A stretch of 47,836 nucleotides of DNA from Pseudomonas fluorescens (GCF_002837185.1 NZ_KZ478025.1:1-47836); one strand, 5' to 3'; positions 27,255 to 34,912 are shown, counted from the first letter of the stretch. The notes: a model not told the origin generated them from the sequence alone. A program made the numbers and translations.

Positions 27255-28214
27255 GTGCGCATATTTGTGACTGGGGCATCTGGATTTGTTGGTAGCCGGT
27301 TGGTCCAAGTGTTATCCGCTCGTACAGATGTTCAGGTCACGGTTGCCGTCAGAGACCCCGGTTTTTCCTGTCCTGGCGCCGATCAAGTGGTTCAATTCGA
27401 CGACCTGTCGAGCGCTGATTTTTCAGGCGTTCTGACGGGGGTTGAGGCGGTTGTTCATTGCGCGGCCCGCGTTCATGTGATGAACGATTCCGAGGCCGAT
27501 CCGCTTGAGGCCTTTCGCCGCGTCAATGTCCAGGGCACCCTGGCCCTGGCGCATCAGGCGGCGCAGGCTGGTGTGCGACGCTTTGTGTTCCTCAGTTCAA
27601 TCAAGGTCAACGGTGAAGGCACGGTCTCGGGCGCGCCTTATACCGCCGATCAGCCGCCGGCACCGTCGGACCCTTACGGCATATCAAAGATGGAGGCCGA
27701 AAAGGGTCTGCTGGAATTGGCTGCAACGACAGGGATGGAAGTGGTGATCATCCGTCCGGTGCTGGTTTATGGCCCGGGTGTAAAGGCCAACTTCCTGAGC
27801 ATGATGCGTTGGCTGCACAAAGGTGTGCCATTGCCTTTCGGCGCCATCCATAACGCGCGCAGTCTGGTCGCGCTGGATAACCTGGTTGATCTTTCGATTA
27901 CCTGCATCACTCATCCAGCCGCCGCCAACCAGGTATTCATGGTCAGTGATGGCGAGGATCTTTCAACCACTGTTTTATTACGCAAAATGGCGTCTGCGCT
28001 GGGCAAACCCGCGCGTCTTCTTCCGGTTCCAGCCTCTTTGCTGAGCACTGCCGCAATCATGCTGGGCAAGCGCAGCCTGTCCCAACGGTTGTGCGGTTCC
28101 CTGCAGGTCGATATTGGGAAGACGCGTGCCCTTTTAGGCTGGACGCCTCCGCTGTCGGTTGATGAGGCGCTCAAGGTCACGGCGTCTGCTTATATGGAAA
28201 GTCAAAACACATGA
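27255..28214 (+). CDS. wbpV: WbpV-like UDP-4-keto-6-deoxy-HexNAc reductase
   Basis: SDR-family enzyme of 319 residues. It has IFVTGASGFVGSRLVQVL, VVHCAARVHVMND, VFLSSIKVNGEGT and the catalytic PYGISKMEAEK (Tyr-x3-Lys). In Pseudomonas this type sits between the O-antigen genes and wbpL-wbpM and reduces the WbpM product to UDP-D-QuiNAc or UDP-D-FucNAc, the first sugar of the unit. Which 4-epimer is made cannot be read by eye. GTG start with AAGGAG upstream. The end overlaps wbpL by four bases. Confidence 0.87.
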   Translation: MRIFVTGASGFVGSRLVQVLSARTDVQVTVAVRDPGFSCPGADQVVQFDDLSSADFSGVLTGVEAVVHCAARVHVMNDSEADPLEAFRRVNVQGTLALAHQAAQAGVRRFVFLSSIKVNGEGTVSGAPYTADQPPAPSDPYGISKMEAEKGLLELAATTGMEVVIIRPVLVYGPGVKANFLSMMRWLHKGVPLPFGAIHNARSLVALDNLVDLSITCITHPAAANQVFMVSDGEDLSTTVLLRKMASALGKPARLLPVPASLLSTAAIMLGKRSLSQRLCGSLQVDIGKTRALLGWTPPLSVDEALKVTASAYMESQNT

Positions 28215-29239
28215 GTTATTGGTGGATCGTTCCGGTTGTTGCGTTTGTCTCGTTTGTCATGACCGCTGTGCTTAGGCGCTATGCGCTATCTCGAAGCATC
28301 ATTGATATACCGAACGCACGGAGTTCACATTCTGTTCCTACGCCCAGGGGCGGCGGGGTAGCCATTGTATTGGCCTTTCTTGCGGTACTGCCGCTGGTCG
28401 GATGGCTGGACCTGGTCCCGTGGCCTTCGCTCGTTGCAGCAGGCGGCGCCGGAGTGGTAATAGCCGTCCTGGGCTTTATGGATGACCATGGACACATTGC
28501 AGCTCGCTGGCGTTTGGCAGGGCATTTTGCAGCGGCGGCATGGGCGTTGTTCTGGATCAACGGACTGGCCCCGCTGAACCTGTTCGGATGGGCCCTGGAT
28601 CTGGGGCTTGTCGGTAATGTGCTGGCGGCTGTCTATATCGTCTGGATGCTCAATCTCTACAATTTCATGGATGGAATTGACGGTATCGCCAGCGTGGAAG
28701 CGATTTGCGCCTGCCTGGGCGCCTGTTTGCTTTACGTATTGGGCGGTCACCCGCAGATGATCTGGCTGCCTTTATTGCTGGCAGCAGCAGTGGGGGCGTT
28801 TCTGGTTTGGAATTTTCCACCCGCCAAGATTTTCATGGGTGATGCCGGTAGCGGTTTCCTGGGGATTACCCTGGCGTTCTTCTCACTGCAGGCAGCCTGG
28901 GTCAAATCGGATTTTTTCTGGGCGTGGTTGATTTTGCTGGGCGTATTCGTCGTCGACGCAACCTGCACGCTTGTTCGTCGATTGGTAAGGGGTGATAAGG
29001 TTTACGAAGCGCATCGCAGTCATGCTTATCAATTTGCCTCGCGCAAATATGGCAAGCACTTGCCAGTGACCATGGCAGTTGCTGCCATCAACGTTTTCTG
29101 GCTTTTACCTATTGCAGCGGGTGTAGTCTTGAGCGGATGGGATGGCACGTGGGCGTTGGTTGTTGCCTACCTGCCGTTGGTCGCGCTGGCGATAAAGTTT
29201 CATGCCGGCGAGCTCGAGATTATGGTCGCGCAGAAGTAA
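28211..29239 (+). CDS. wbpL: Initiating sugar-phosphate transferase WbpL
   Basis: Polytopic MraY/WecA-family enzyme of 342 residues that transfers the first sugar phosphate (D-FucNAc-1-P or D-QuiNAc-1-P) to undecaprenyl phosphate. Family motifs are RSSHSVPTPRGGGVAI, GFMDDHGHI, NLYNFMDGIDGIAS, KIFMGDAGSGFLG and the His-rich cytoplasmic loop VYEAHRSHAYQF. About ten membrane helices are visible. It overlaps wbpV (ATGA) and precedes wbpM. In P. aeruginosa WbpL also primes the common antigen, so its loss would likely be pleiotropic. Confidence 0.93.
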   Translation: MSYWWIVPVVAFVSFVMTAVLRRYALSRSIIDIPNARSSHSVPTPRGGGVAIVLAFLAVLPLVGWLDLVPWPSLVAAGGAGVVIAVLGFMDDHGHIAARWRLAGHFAAAAWALFWINGLAPLNLFGWALDLGLVGNVLAAVYIVWMLNLYNFMDGIDGIASVEAICACLGACLLYVLGGHPQMIWLPLLLAAAVGAFLVWNFPPAKIFMGDAGSGFLGITLAFFSLQAAWVKSDFFWAWLILLGVFVVDATCTLVRRLVRGDKVYEAHRSHAYQFASRKYGKHLPVTMAVAAINVFWLLPIAAGVVLSGWDGTWALVVAYLPLVALAIKFHAGELEIMVAQK

Positions 29240-29331
29240 AGGTTATCGTAGTCGGTCAGCGAGTCCTGAAAAGCCCGTGGATGGCTTTGCAGCATTAGGC
29301 ATTGGAATGTACAGAGGTGTTCGAAGGGGTT

Positions 29332-31326
29332 ATGGATAAGTTACGGGCGTTCTTAGTCGGTTTGCCTCGACGCAAAAAGCGGCTGATTCAGGTCAGTACC
29401 GATGTAATGGTGGTCTGGGCTGCATTGTGGCTGGCTTTCGTTGTACGTCTGGGCGTCGATGAAATGGCTAATCCAATCATCGCTCACCTTTGGCTGTTTA
29501 TTGCCGCGCCTGTCGTCGCAATACCTCTGTTCATTCGATTTGGTATGTACCGAGCGGTGATGCGGTATTTCGGTAACGACGCGCTGATTGCGATTATCAA
29601 GGCGGTCAGCCTTTCATCGCTGATTCTTGGCGTCGTCGTATATTGGTACAGCAATCACCAGAATGTGGTCCCGCGCTCGATTATTTTCAACTATTGGTGG
29701 CTCAGCCTGATCATGGTGGGCGGCCTGCGTCTGGCGATGCGCCAATACTTCCTGGGGGACTGGTTTACGGCGGCTCAGCACGTTCCGTTCACTAGCCGGG
29801 AAGATGGTCTGCCGCGCGTTGCTATTTATGGCGCGGGCGCAGCCGGCAACCAATTGGTCGCGGCGTTGAGGATGGGCAGGGTGATGCGCCCTGTCGCGTT
29901 TATCGACGACGATGAAAGCATCACTGATCGCGTCATTTCGGGCCTGCAGGTGTACAAGGCCAAGCATATCCAGCGAATGATCGATACCACTGGCGCCCAG
30001 GAAATTCTGTTGGCCATCCCATCCTCCAACCGTGGCCGTCGCCGTGAAATCCTGGGTTTCCTCGAAGGCTTCCCGCTTCACGTGCGAAGCGTTCCGGGGT
30101 TCATGGACCTGGCCAGTGGTCGCGTCAAGGTAGATGACATCCAGGAAGTCGACATCGCCGACTTGCTGGGTCGCGATACCGTGCCTGCTCAAGGCGAGCT
30201 CCTGGAACACTGCATCAAGGGCCAGACCGTTCTGGTCACTGGCGCGGGCGGTTCGATCGGGTCCGAACTGTGCCGGCAGATTCTGGCGTTGCGTCCGACG
30301 ACGCTGCTGTTGTTCGAACACAGTGAGTTCAATCTCTACAGCATCCTTTCGGAACTTGAGCAACGCGTCGTTCGTGAGTCGTTGCCCGTCAAGTTATTGC
30401 CCATCCTCGGTTCTGTGCGCAACCAGTCCAAGCTGCTGGATGTGATGAAAACCTGGCGCGTGGATACGGTTTATCATGCCGCAGCGTATAAGCATGTACC
30501 GATGGTTGAGCACAACATCGCAGAAGGTGTGCTGAACAACGTAATCGGGACGTTGAATACGGCCCAGGCCGCACTTCAAGTTGGCGTTTCCAACTTTGTT
30601 CTGATCTCTACGGATAAAGCCGTACGCCCGACCAATGTCATGGGCAGTACCAAGCGTTTGGCCGAACTTACCTTGCAGGCGCTCAGTCGTGAGCTGGCTC
30701 CTGTACTGTTCGGTGATAAGTCGAATGTCTCACGCGTCAACAAGACCCGTTTCACGATGGTGCGTTTTGGCAATGTACTGGGCTCTTCGGGCTCAGTGAT
30801 TCCGCTCTTTCACAAGCAGATCAAGTCTGGCGGCCCCTTGACGGTCACCCATCCCAAGATCACGCGTTACTTCATGACGATCCCTGAAGCGGCGCAGTTG
30901 GTGATTCAGGCAGGCTCCATGGGCCTGGGCGGTGATGTGTTTGTGCTGGACATGGGCGAGCCGGTGAAGATTGTCGAGCTGGCCGAAAAAATGATTCATC
31001 TTTCCGGCCTGAGCGTTCGTTCCGAAAAGAATCCCCATGGTGATATCGCCATCGAGTTCTCCGGCCTGCGTCCCGGCGAAAAGCTTTACGAAGAGTTGCT
31101 GATTGGCGACAACGTTGTTGCGACCCAGCACCCGATGATCATGAGTGCCAACGAAGATTATCTGTCATGGGACGTACTCAAAGGCAAGCTCTCTGAGTTG
31201 CTTGCCGCGGTTGATGAGGATGACTACACCCGTGTCCGTCAGCTTCTGCGCGACACTGTCAGCGGCTATGCCCCCGACGGCGAAATCGTCGATTGGATCT
31301 ATCAGCAGCGTCGCCTGGAACCGTGA
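29332..31326 (+). CDS. wbpM: Membrane UDP-GlcNAc 4,6-dehydratase WbpM
   Basis: Large dehydratase of 664 residues, the same size as P. aeruginosa WbpM. It has an N-terminal membrane region of about four helices (from MDKLRAFLVGLPRRKKRLIQ to about residue 130), a CoA-binding-like Rossmann domain (VAIYGAGAAGNQLVAAL) and a C-terminal SDR domain (VLVTGAGGSIGSELCRQI, STDKAVRPTNVMGSTKRLAE). The usual catalytic Tyr is replaced by Met, as known for WbpM. It makes UDP-4-keto-6-deoxy-GlcNAc for WbpV. The ATG at 29332 was preferred over an in-frame TTG at 29302. It marks the end of the O-antigen locus. Confidence 0.95.
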   Translation: MDKLRAFLVGLPRRKKRLIQVSTDVMVVWAALWLAFVVRLGVDEMANPIIAHLWLFIAAPVVAIPLFIRFGMYRAVMRYFGNDALIAIIKAVSLSSLILGVVVYWYSNHQNVVPRSIIFNYWWLSLIMVGGLRLAMRQYFLGDWFTAAQHVPFTSREDGLPRVAIYGAGAAGNQLVAALRMGRVMRPVAFIDDDESITDRVISGLQVYKAKHIQRMIDTTGAQEILLAIPSSNRGRRREILGFLEGFPLHVRSVPGFMDLASGRVKVDDIQEVDIADLLGRDTVPAQGELLEHCIKGQTVLVTGAGGSIGSELCRQILALRPTTLLLFEHSEFNLYSILSELEQRVVRESLPVKLLPILGSVRNQSKLLDVMKTWRVDTVYHAAAYKHVPMVEHNIAEGVLNNVIGTLNTAQAALQVGVSNFVLISTDKAVRPTNVMGSTKRLAELTLQALSRELAPVLFGDKSNVSRVNKTRFTMVRFGNVLGSSGSVIPLFHKQIKSGGPLTVTHPKITRYFMTIPEAAQLVIQAGSMGLGGDVFVLDMGEPVKIVELAEKMIHLSGLSVRSEKNPHGDIAIEFSGLRPGEKLYEELLIGDNVVATQHPMIMSANEDYLSWDVLKGKLSELLAAVDEDDYTRVRQLLRDTVSGYAPDGEIVDWIYQQRRLEP

Positions 31327-31382
31327 GTTAACACCCTGTTACTCAAGCGCTTTTGACACCCTCCAACCATCGCCTAAGTTAG

Positions 31383-31413
31383 AGAAGCAGCTTCGGAAAA
31401 GCTGCTTTTCTCT
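31383..31413 (+). terminator. Terminator after wbpM
   Basis: AAGCAGCTT (31385-31393) pairs with AAGCTGCTT (31399-31407) around CGGAA. It is followed by TTCTCTT and flanked by GAGA on the left. It ends the O-antigen operon about 60 bases after wbpM. Confidence 0.75.
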
Positions 31414-31437
31414 TACCGATGTCATGGAGCGTCACCA

Positions 31438-31770
31438 ATGCAAAACACCTACCTTTCCTCCCTTGTCTTCGCCTTCCTCGCCAGCCTCTCTGTCGCCACC
31501 ACCGCAGCCCCATCCGCCAAACCTGAAGCCCCAACCGCCATCTCCGCGCAAATGACCAAAACCGAGCAATCGGCCAAGGTCAACCTCAACGCGGCCGATG
31601 CTGAAACCCTGCGCCGCGATTTGTTCGGTATCGGCGCCGCCAAGGCGAAAGCGATCGTTGCTTTTCGCGAAAGCAATGGCCCCTTCACAGCGGTGGATGA
31701 GTTGCTGGAGGTAAAGGGAATTGGCAAGGCCCTGCTGGAGAAGAACCGCGACAGGCTGGTTATCAACTAA
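31438..31770 (+). CDS. comEA: ComEA-like helix-hairpin-helix DNA-binding protein
   Basis: Exported protein of 110 residues. It has a signal peptide (hydrophobic to about residue 23, ending VATTAAPS), a Pro/Ala linker, then two helix-hairpin-helix motifs (VNLNAADAETLRR with LFGIGAAKAKAIVAFR, and LLEVKGIGKALLEK). ComEA-type proteins bind incoming DNA in the periplasm during transformation. Its place next to wbpM is conserved in Pseudomonas, but other competence genes are not nearby. It is bounded by terminators on both sides, so it is likely its own transcription unit. Confidence 0.88.
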   Translation: MQNTYLSSLVFAFLASLSVATTAAPSAKPEAPTAISAQMTKTEQSAKVNLNAADAETLRRDLFGIGAAKAKAIVAFRESNGPFTAVDELLEVKGIGKALLEKNRDRLVIN

Positions 31771-31783
31771 ACGACGTTGCCAG

Positions 31784-31807
31784 AGGCCGATCATTGATCG
31801 GCCTTTT
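31784..31807 (+). terminator. comEA terminator
   Basis: A perfect 9-base stem, AGGCCGATC (31784-31792) with GATCGGCCT (31796-31804), surrounds a three-base loop and is followed by TTT. It starts 14 bases after the comEA stop codon. Confidence 0.9.
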
Positions 31808-31900
31808 ATCCTCTGCGTTTTTAGTCCAGCCCTGGCATGAAATGTGGTTACCTCAAGATTATCGATTGTTCAACAGTCACCCTTGATGGAGGATTGCCCC

Positions 31901-32749
31901 ATGTATAAAGACTATCCGGCCGCCTACCAAGTCAGTAAAGGCTCGGCATTACAGGTGGATACGGCGTTCTACGAGCGCATCCGGGATCGGCAGGGCCAGC
32001 GCACGCTGATCGAACAGTTCGAGGTACCGATCCGCACGGGCAGGGCATGGAAAGTCCCTGCCGGGCATGTCTTCCGCGTAACCACTCCGGTGGGCCCGCA
32101 GGTGGGGGATTTCAACGTGTGGAACGCCAATGATCCGCGCGAGCGGTTGTGGGCAGCCCGCACCCGGCAACTCCAAGGCGCACATGTCAGCACCCACGAC
32201 CGTTTGTGGTCGAACCTTCCATTTCTGAGGCCCCTGGTTACCATTACCGATGACAGCCTGGCAGGCTATGGCATCGATGAACACGGCGGGCGTCTGCACG
32301 ATTTGCTTGGCACGCGCTGCGATCCGTATGTGAACCGTATGCTCACCGGTGAGGACTTTCATCATCATTGCCATTCGAACCTCACTCGCGCGGTATTGCC
32401 CCACGGTCTGACGGAATTCGATGTGCACGACGTGCTGAATATTTTCCAGTGCACCGGGCTCAATCATGATGACATGTACTTCATGAAAGCCTGTCCTGCG
32501 CAGAAGGGCGATTACCTGGAGTTCTTTGCCGAGATTGATGTGCTGTGCGCGCTGTCTACGTGTCCGGGTGGGGATTTGTCGCTGCCGATGTGGGGGCCGG
32601 ATGCGCAGGATCCGTTGACGGTGTGTCGCCCGTTGGGCGTCGAGATCTACCAATTGGAGGAAGAGCTGCTTGAAGGCTGGAGCCAGCCCGAGCGTGCTGC
32701 CTATAAAGGGCAGCACGGGTTGCAGATTGCCAAGGCGGCTTGGGAGTAA
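31901..32749 (+). CDS. DUF1989 (urea-carboxylase-associated) protein
   Basis: Cytoplasmic protein of 282 residues in the DUF1989 family. It shows TGRAWKVPAGHVFRVTTPVG, QVGDFNVWNANDP, DDSLAGYGIDEHGGRLHDLL, EDFHHHCHSNLTRAV and a cysteine stretch STCPGGDLS. In some bacteria members sit beside urea carboxylase and act on carboxyguanidine. Here no urea carboxylase is near, and the closest metabolic neighbour is the ethanolamine permease, so a related amine or amide hydrolase is possible but unproven. The ATG at 31901 follows GGAGG; an upstream in-frame start at 31844 was rejected. Confidence 0.82.
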   Translation: MYKDYPAAYQVSKGSALQVDTAFYERIRDRQGQRTLIEQFEVPIRTGRAWKVPAGHVFRVTTPVGPQVGDFNVWNANDPRERLWAARTRQLQGAHVSTHDRLWSNLPFLRPLVTITDDSLAGYGIDEHGGRLHDLLGTRCDPYVNRMLTGEDFHHHCHSNLTRAVLPHGLTEFDVHDVLNIFQCTGLNHDDMYFMKACPAQKGDYLEFFAEIDVLCALSTCPGGDLSLPMWGPDAQDPLTVCRPLGVEIYQLEEELLEGWSQPERAAYKGQHGLQIAKAAWE

Positions 32750-32757
32750 CCCAAGGC

Positions 32758-32925
32758 TCAACGATCCTGGGCATCCTTGGCATCCGCCTGCGCATTGCGC
32801 TCGGCCACGCGTTTGCGTTGTTCGTCGGTGAGTTCCACTTTGTTGGCGCTGTCGCGCAGCATCATCAACCCACCGACGATCGATCCGATCGCAACTATCA
32901 TAATCAACCACGCATACCACGGCAT
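32758..32925 (-). CDS. DUF2897-type small membrane protein
   Basis: Protein of 55 residues starting MPWYAWLIMIVAIGSIVGGL, a single N-terminal membrane helix, then a charged tail VELTDEQRKRVAERNAQ rich in Asp, Glu, Lys and Arg. This matches small DUF2897 proteins of Pseudomonas as I recall them. Function unknown. AAGGAGAG lies just upstream of the ATG on the minus strand. It converges with the DUF1989 gene, ending 8 bases from it, and lies downstream of eat on the same strand. Confidence 0.8.
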   Translation of the reverse strand: MPWYAWLIMIVAIGSIVGGLMMLRDSANKVELTDEQRKRVAERNAQADAKDAQDR

Positions 32926-33036
32926 AAGGCTCTCCTTGAGGCAGATTGCCGGGGGAGAATTTTCCCACGGTAATAACTGCTTTGAGTTACGGGCGTTCTG
33001 AGTAGTTCATTGTAGGCCCGTTCTGCCTCGCGAACC

Positions 33037-34401
33037 TTATAGCCCGGTCAACATCGCATCCGCCGGCGCATCGGCGCGATCCTGGGCGGTCAGTTGGAAG
33101 TAGATGAAGCCCACGGCCATGAAGCCAAGGAAGATCAACCCGATCAGTGTATTGAACCAGGCCATCGCCACCAGGCACACCGCTGCCAGTACCAACGCGA
33201 TACCCGGCACGATGGGGTAGCCCGGTGCGCGGAAAGTCCGCTCCAGCAGCGGTTCGGTTTTGCGCAATCTGAACAGGCTGAGCATGCTCATGATGTACAT
33301 GACGATGGCACCGAACACAGCCATAGTGATCATCGCGGCGGTCAGGGTCATGCCACCCAGGTTGATCAGGCCGTCGCTGTAGATGGCCGCGATGCCGACC
33401 ACGCCGCCGGCGATGATGGCGCGGTGAGGCGTCTGAAATCGCGACAGTTTGGCCAGGAAAGGCGGCAGGTAACCGGCCCGCGCCAGAGCGAAGAACTGGC
33501 GCGAGTAGCCGAGGATGATGCCGTGGAAACTCGCCACCAGGCCGAACAGGCCGATCCATACCAGCATGTGCAACCAGCCGGAGCTTTCGCCCACCACGGT
33601 TTTCATCGCCTGGGGCAGCGGGTCGTTGATGTTTGACAGGGTGCGCCAGTCGCCCACGCCGCCCGCGAAGAACATCACGCCCATGGCCAGGATTACCAGG
33701 GTGAGAATGCCGCTGATGTAGGCTTTTGGAATGGTGCGCTTGGGATCTTTGGCTTCTTCGGCGGCCATGGCCGCGCCTTCGATGGCGAGGAAGAACCAGA
33801 TGGCGAAGGGAATTGCGGCGAACATGCCGGCAATCGCCGGGGCACCGAAGGTGTCGGAGCCGGCCCAGCCGTTCAGGGCGAAGTTGCTGAAGCTGAACGC
33901 CGGGGCAACGACGCCCATGAACACCAGCAGTTCGGCGACAGCGAGTACGCAGACCACCAGTTCGAAGGTGGCGGCGAGTTTCACGCCGAGGATGTTCAGG
34001 CCCATGAACACGATGTAGGCGCCGACGGCGGCGTGTTTCGGGTCCAGTGCTGGGAACTGCACGTTGAGGTAGGCGCCGATGGCCAAGGCGATGGCGGGTG
34101 GCGCGAAGACAAATTCGATCAGGGTTGCCAGGCCGGCAATCAAGCCGCCTTTCTCACCGAAGGCGCGGCGGCTGTAGGCAAAGGGTCCGCCAGCGTGGGG
34201 AATCGCCGTGGTCAGTTCGGTGAAGCTGAAGATGAAGCAGGTGTACATCGCGGCGACCATCAATGAGGTCACCAGAAAGCCCAGTGTGCCGGCGACACCC
34301 CAGCCGTAGCTCCAGCCGAAGTACTCGCCGGAAATCACCAGCCCGACAGCGATGCCCCAGAGATGCAGCGTGCCCAAGGTGGGTTTGAGTTGTGTGTTCA
34401 T
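33037..34401 (-). CDS. eat: Ethanolamine permease (APC family)
   Basis: Inner-membrane transporter of 454 residues with about 12 helices in the amino acid-polyamine-organocation superfamily. The N-terminus GLVISGEYFGWSYGWGVAGT and the stretches TELTTAIPHAGGPFAYSRRA, FAAIPFAIWFFLAIEGAAMA and SFHGIILGYSRQFFALARAG are typical of Eat-type ethanolamine permeases. Ethanolamine ammonia-lyase genes are not in the window. It has an excellent sigma-54 promoter (34442-34458), so nitrogen-responsive or ethanolamine-induced expression through an enhancer-binding regulator such as EatR is expected. Confidence 0.9.
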   Translation of the reverse strand: MNTQLKPTLGTLHLWGIAVGLVISGEYFGWSYGWGVAGTLGFLVTSLMVAAMYTCFIFSFTELTTAIPHAGGPFAYSRRAFGEKGGLIAGLATLIEFVFAPPAIALAIGAYLNVQFPALDPKHAAVGAYIVFMGLNILGVKLAATFELVVCVLAVAELLVFMGVVAPAFSFSNFALNGWAGSDTFGAPAIAGMFAAIPFAIWFFLAIEGAAMAAEEAKDPKRTIPKAYISGILTLVILAMGVMFFAGGVGDWRTLSNINDPLPQAMKTVVGESSGWLHMLVWIGLFGLVASFHGIILGYSRQFFALARAGYLPPFLAKLSRFQTPHRAIIAGGVVGIAAIYSDGLINLGGMTLTAAMITMAVFGAIVMYIMSMLSLFRLRKTEPLLERTFRAPGYPIVPGIALVLAAVCLVAMAWFNTLIGLIFLGFMAVGFIYFQLTAQDRADAPADAMLTGL

Positions 34402-34441
34402 TGTGAGGAGTTCCCTGAACGGTTGGAATGATTCAGGTTGT

Positions 34442-34458
34442 TGCAGTGGCTATGCCAG
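34442..34458 (-). promoter_or_regulatory. Sigma-54 promoter of eat
   Basis: On the minus strand it reads CTGGCATAGCCACTGCA, with the invariant GG and GC exactly ten bases apart, close to the consensus YTGGCACGRNNNTTGCW. The expected start of transcription near 34431 leaves a leader of about 30 bases before the eat ATG. Confidence 0.8.
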
Positions 34459-34526
34459 GCTTGGCAATCCTGTCGCAAAGCAGTGCCTATGTCGCGGGCG
34501 AGACGGTTTGGCGTTCGAACACGGCT

Positions 34527-34538
34527 TGGTGCGCACCA
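34527..34538. promoter_or_regulatory. Possible enhancer-binding site upstream of eat
   Basis: TGGTGCGCACCA is a perfect 12-base palindrome centred about 100 bases upstream of the predicted eat start site, where enhancer-binding activators of sigma-54 usually bind. The bound protein is not identifiable. Confidence 0.45.
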
Positions 34539-34568
34539 GATAAGGGCGATAGTGCCTGGACTGCTGCC

Positions 34569-34653
34569 ATCGCGGGCAAGCCCGGCTCCCACAGTGCACC
34601 GCGTCGGGCCTGAAAAACGCGATCAAAAGGTGGGAGTGGGCTTGCCCGCGACG
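34569..34653. repeat. REP pair (GTGGGAG class)
   Basis: The left arm TCGCGGGCAAGCCCGGCTCC (from 34570) and the right arm GTGGGAGTGGGCTTGCCCGC (34630-34649) are inverted, imperfect copies of the first REP class. They lie between the divergent eat and kdp promoters. Confidence 0.8.
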
Positions 34654-34705
34654 AGGCCTTGCCAGCCACCGCAAATCCCCCTGTAAACCCTGCATAAAGC
34701 CACTC

Positions 34706-34762
34706 TTTACGCCATCTTTACGCCCCGCGCCCCGCCTCGCTCTCGTTCCTTTACACCCCTCC
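34706..34762 (+). promoter_or_regulatory. Candidate KdpE-binding region upstream of kdpF
   Basis: Three TTTAC-type repeats, TTTACGCC (34706-34713), TTTACGCCCCGC (34717-34728) and TTTACACCCCTCC (34750-34762), resemble the E. coli KdpE site TTTACACCCCGCCCG. They lie 50-110 bases upstream of kdpF, where an activator would act. No strong -35/-10 pair was found, as expected for an activator-dependent promoter. Confidence 0.55.
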
Positions 34763-34813
34763 TGCGGACAATTGCCCCACACGCGGCACTCGCCGTTAAA
34801 CGGAGAAACTTCC

Positions 34814-34903
34814 ATGAGCGTTCTGGACGGGGTGTCACTGCTATTGGCCGTGGCGCTGTTCATTTATCTGCTGGTTGCGCTGTTACGCGCGGATCGGAAC
34901 TAG
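34814..34903 (+). CDS. kdpF: KdpF, potassium ATPase small subunit
   Basis: Single-helix peptide of 29 residues, MSVLDGVSLLLAVALFIYLL followed by VALLRADRN. It is the usual lipid-like stabilising subunit of the KdpFABC complex. The gene starts the operon, ends 9 bases before kdpA, and the GGAG within that gap serves kdpA. Confidence 0.92.
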   Translation: MSVLDGVSLLLAVALFIYLLVALLRADRN

Positions 34904-34912
34904 GAGCGGGCT

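Noticed and set aside
26110..27279. Minus-strand open frame of 389 codons opposite the UDP-HexNAc 2-epimerase gene
   Set aside because: Antisense of a clear epimerase gene, with no start signal or motif.
31831..31848. Possible sigma-54 promoter before the DUF1989 gene (CTGGCATGAAATGTGG)
   Set aside because: The -12 element has GG where GC is required; not convincing beside the good match at eat.
34569..34653. CRISPR-like short repeats
   Set aside because: The repeats in the window are inverted REP pairs scattered singly in intergenic gaps, not regularly spaced direct repeats, and no cas genes are present.
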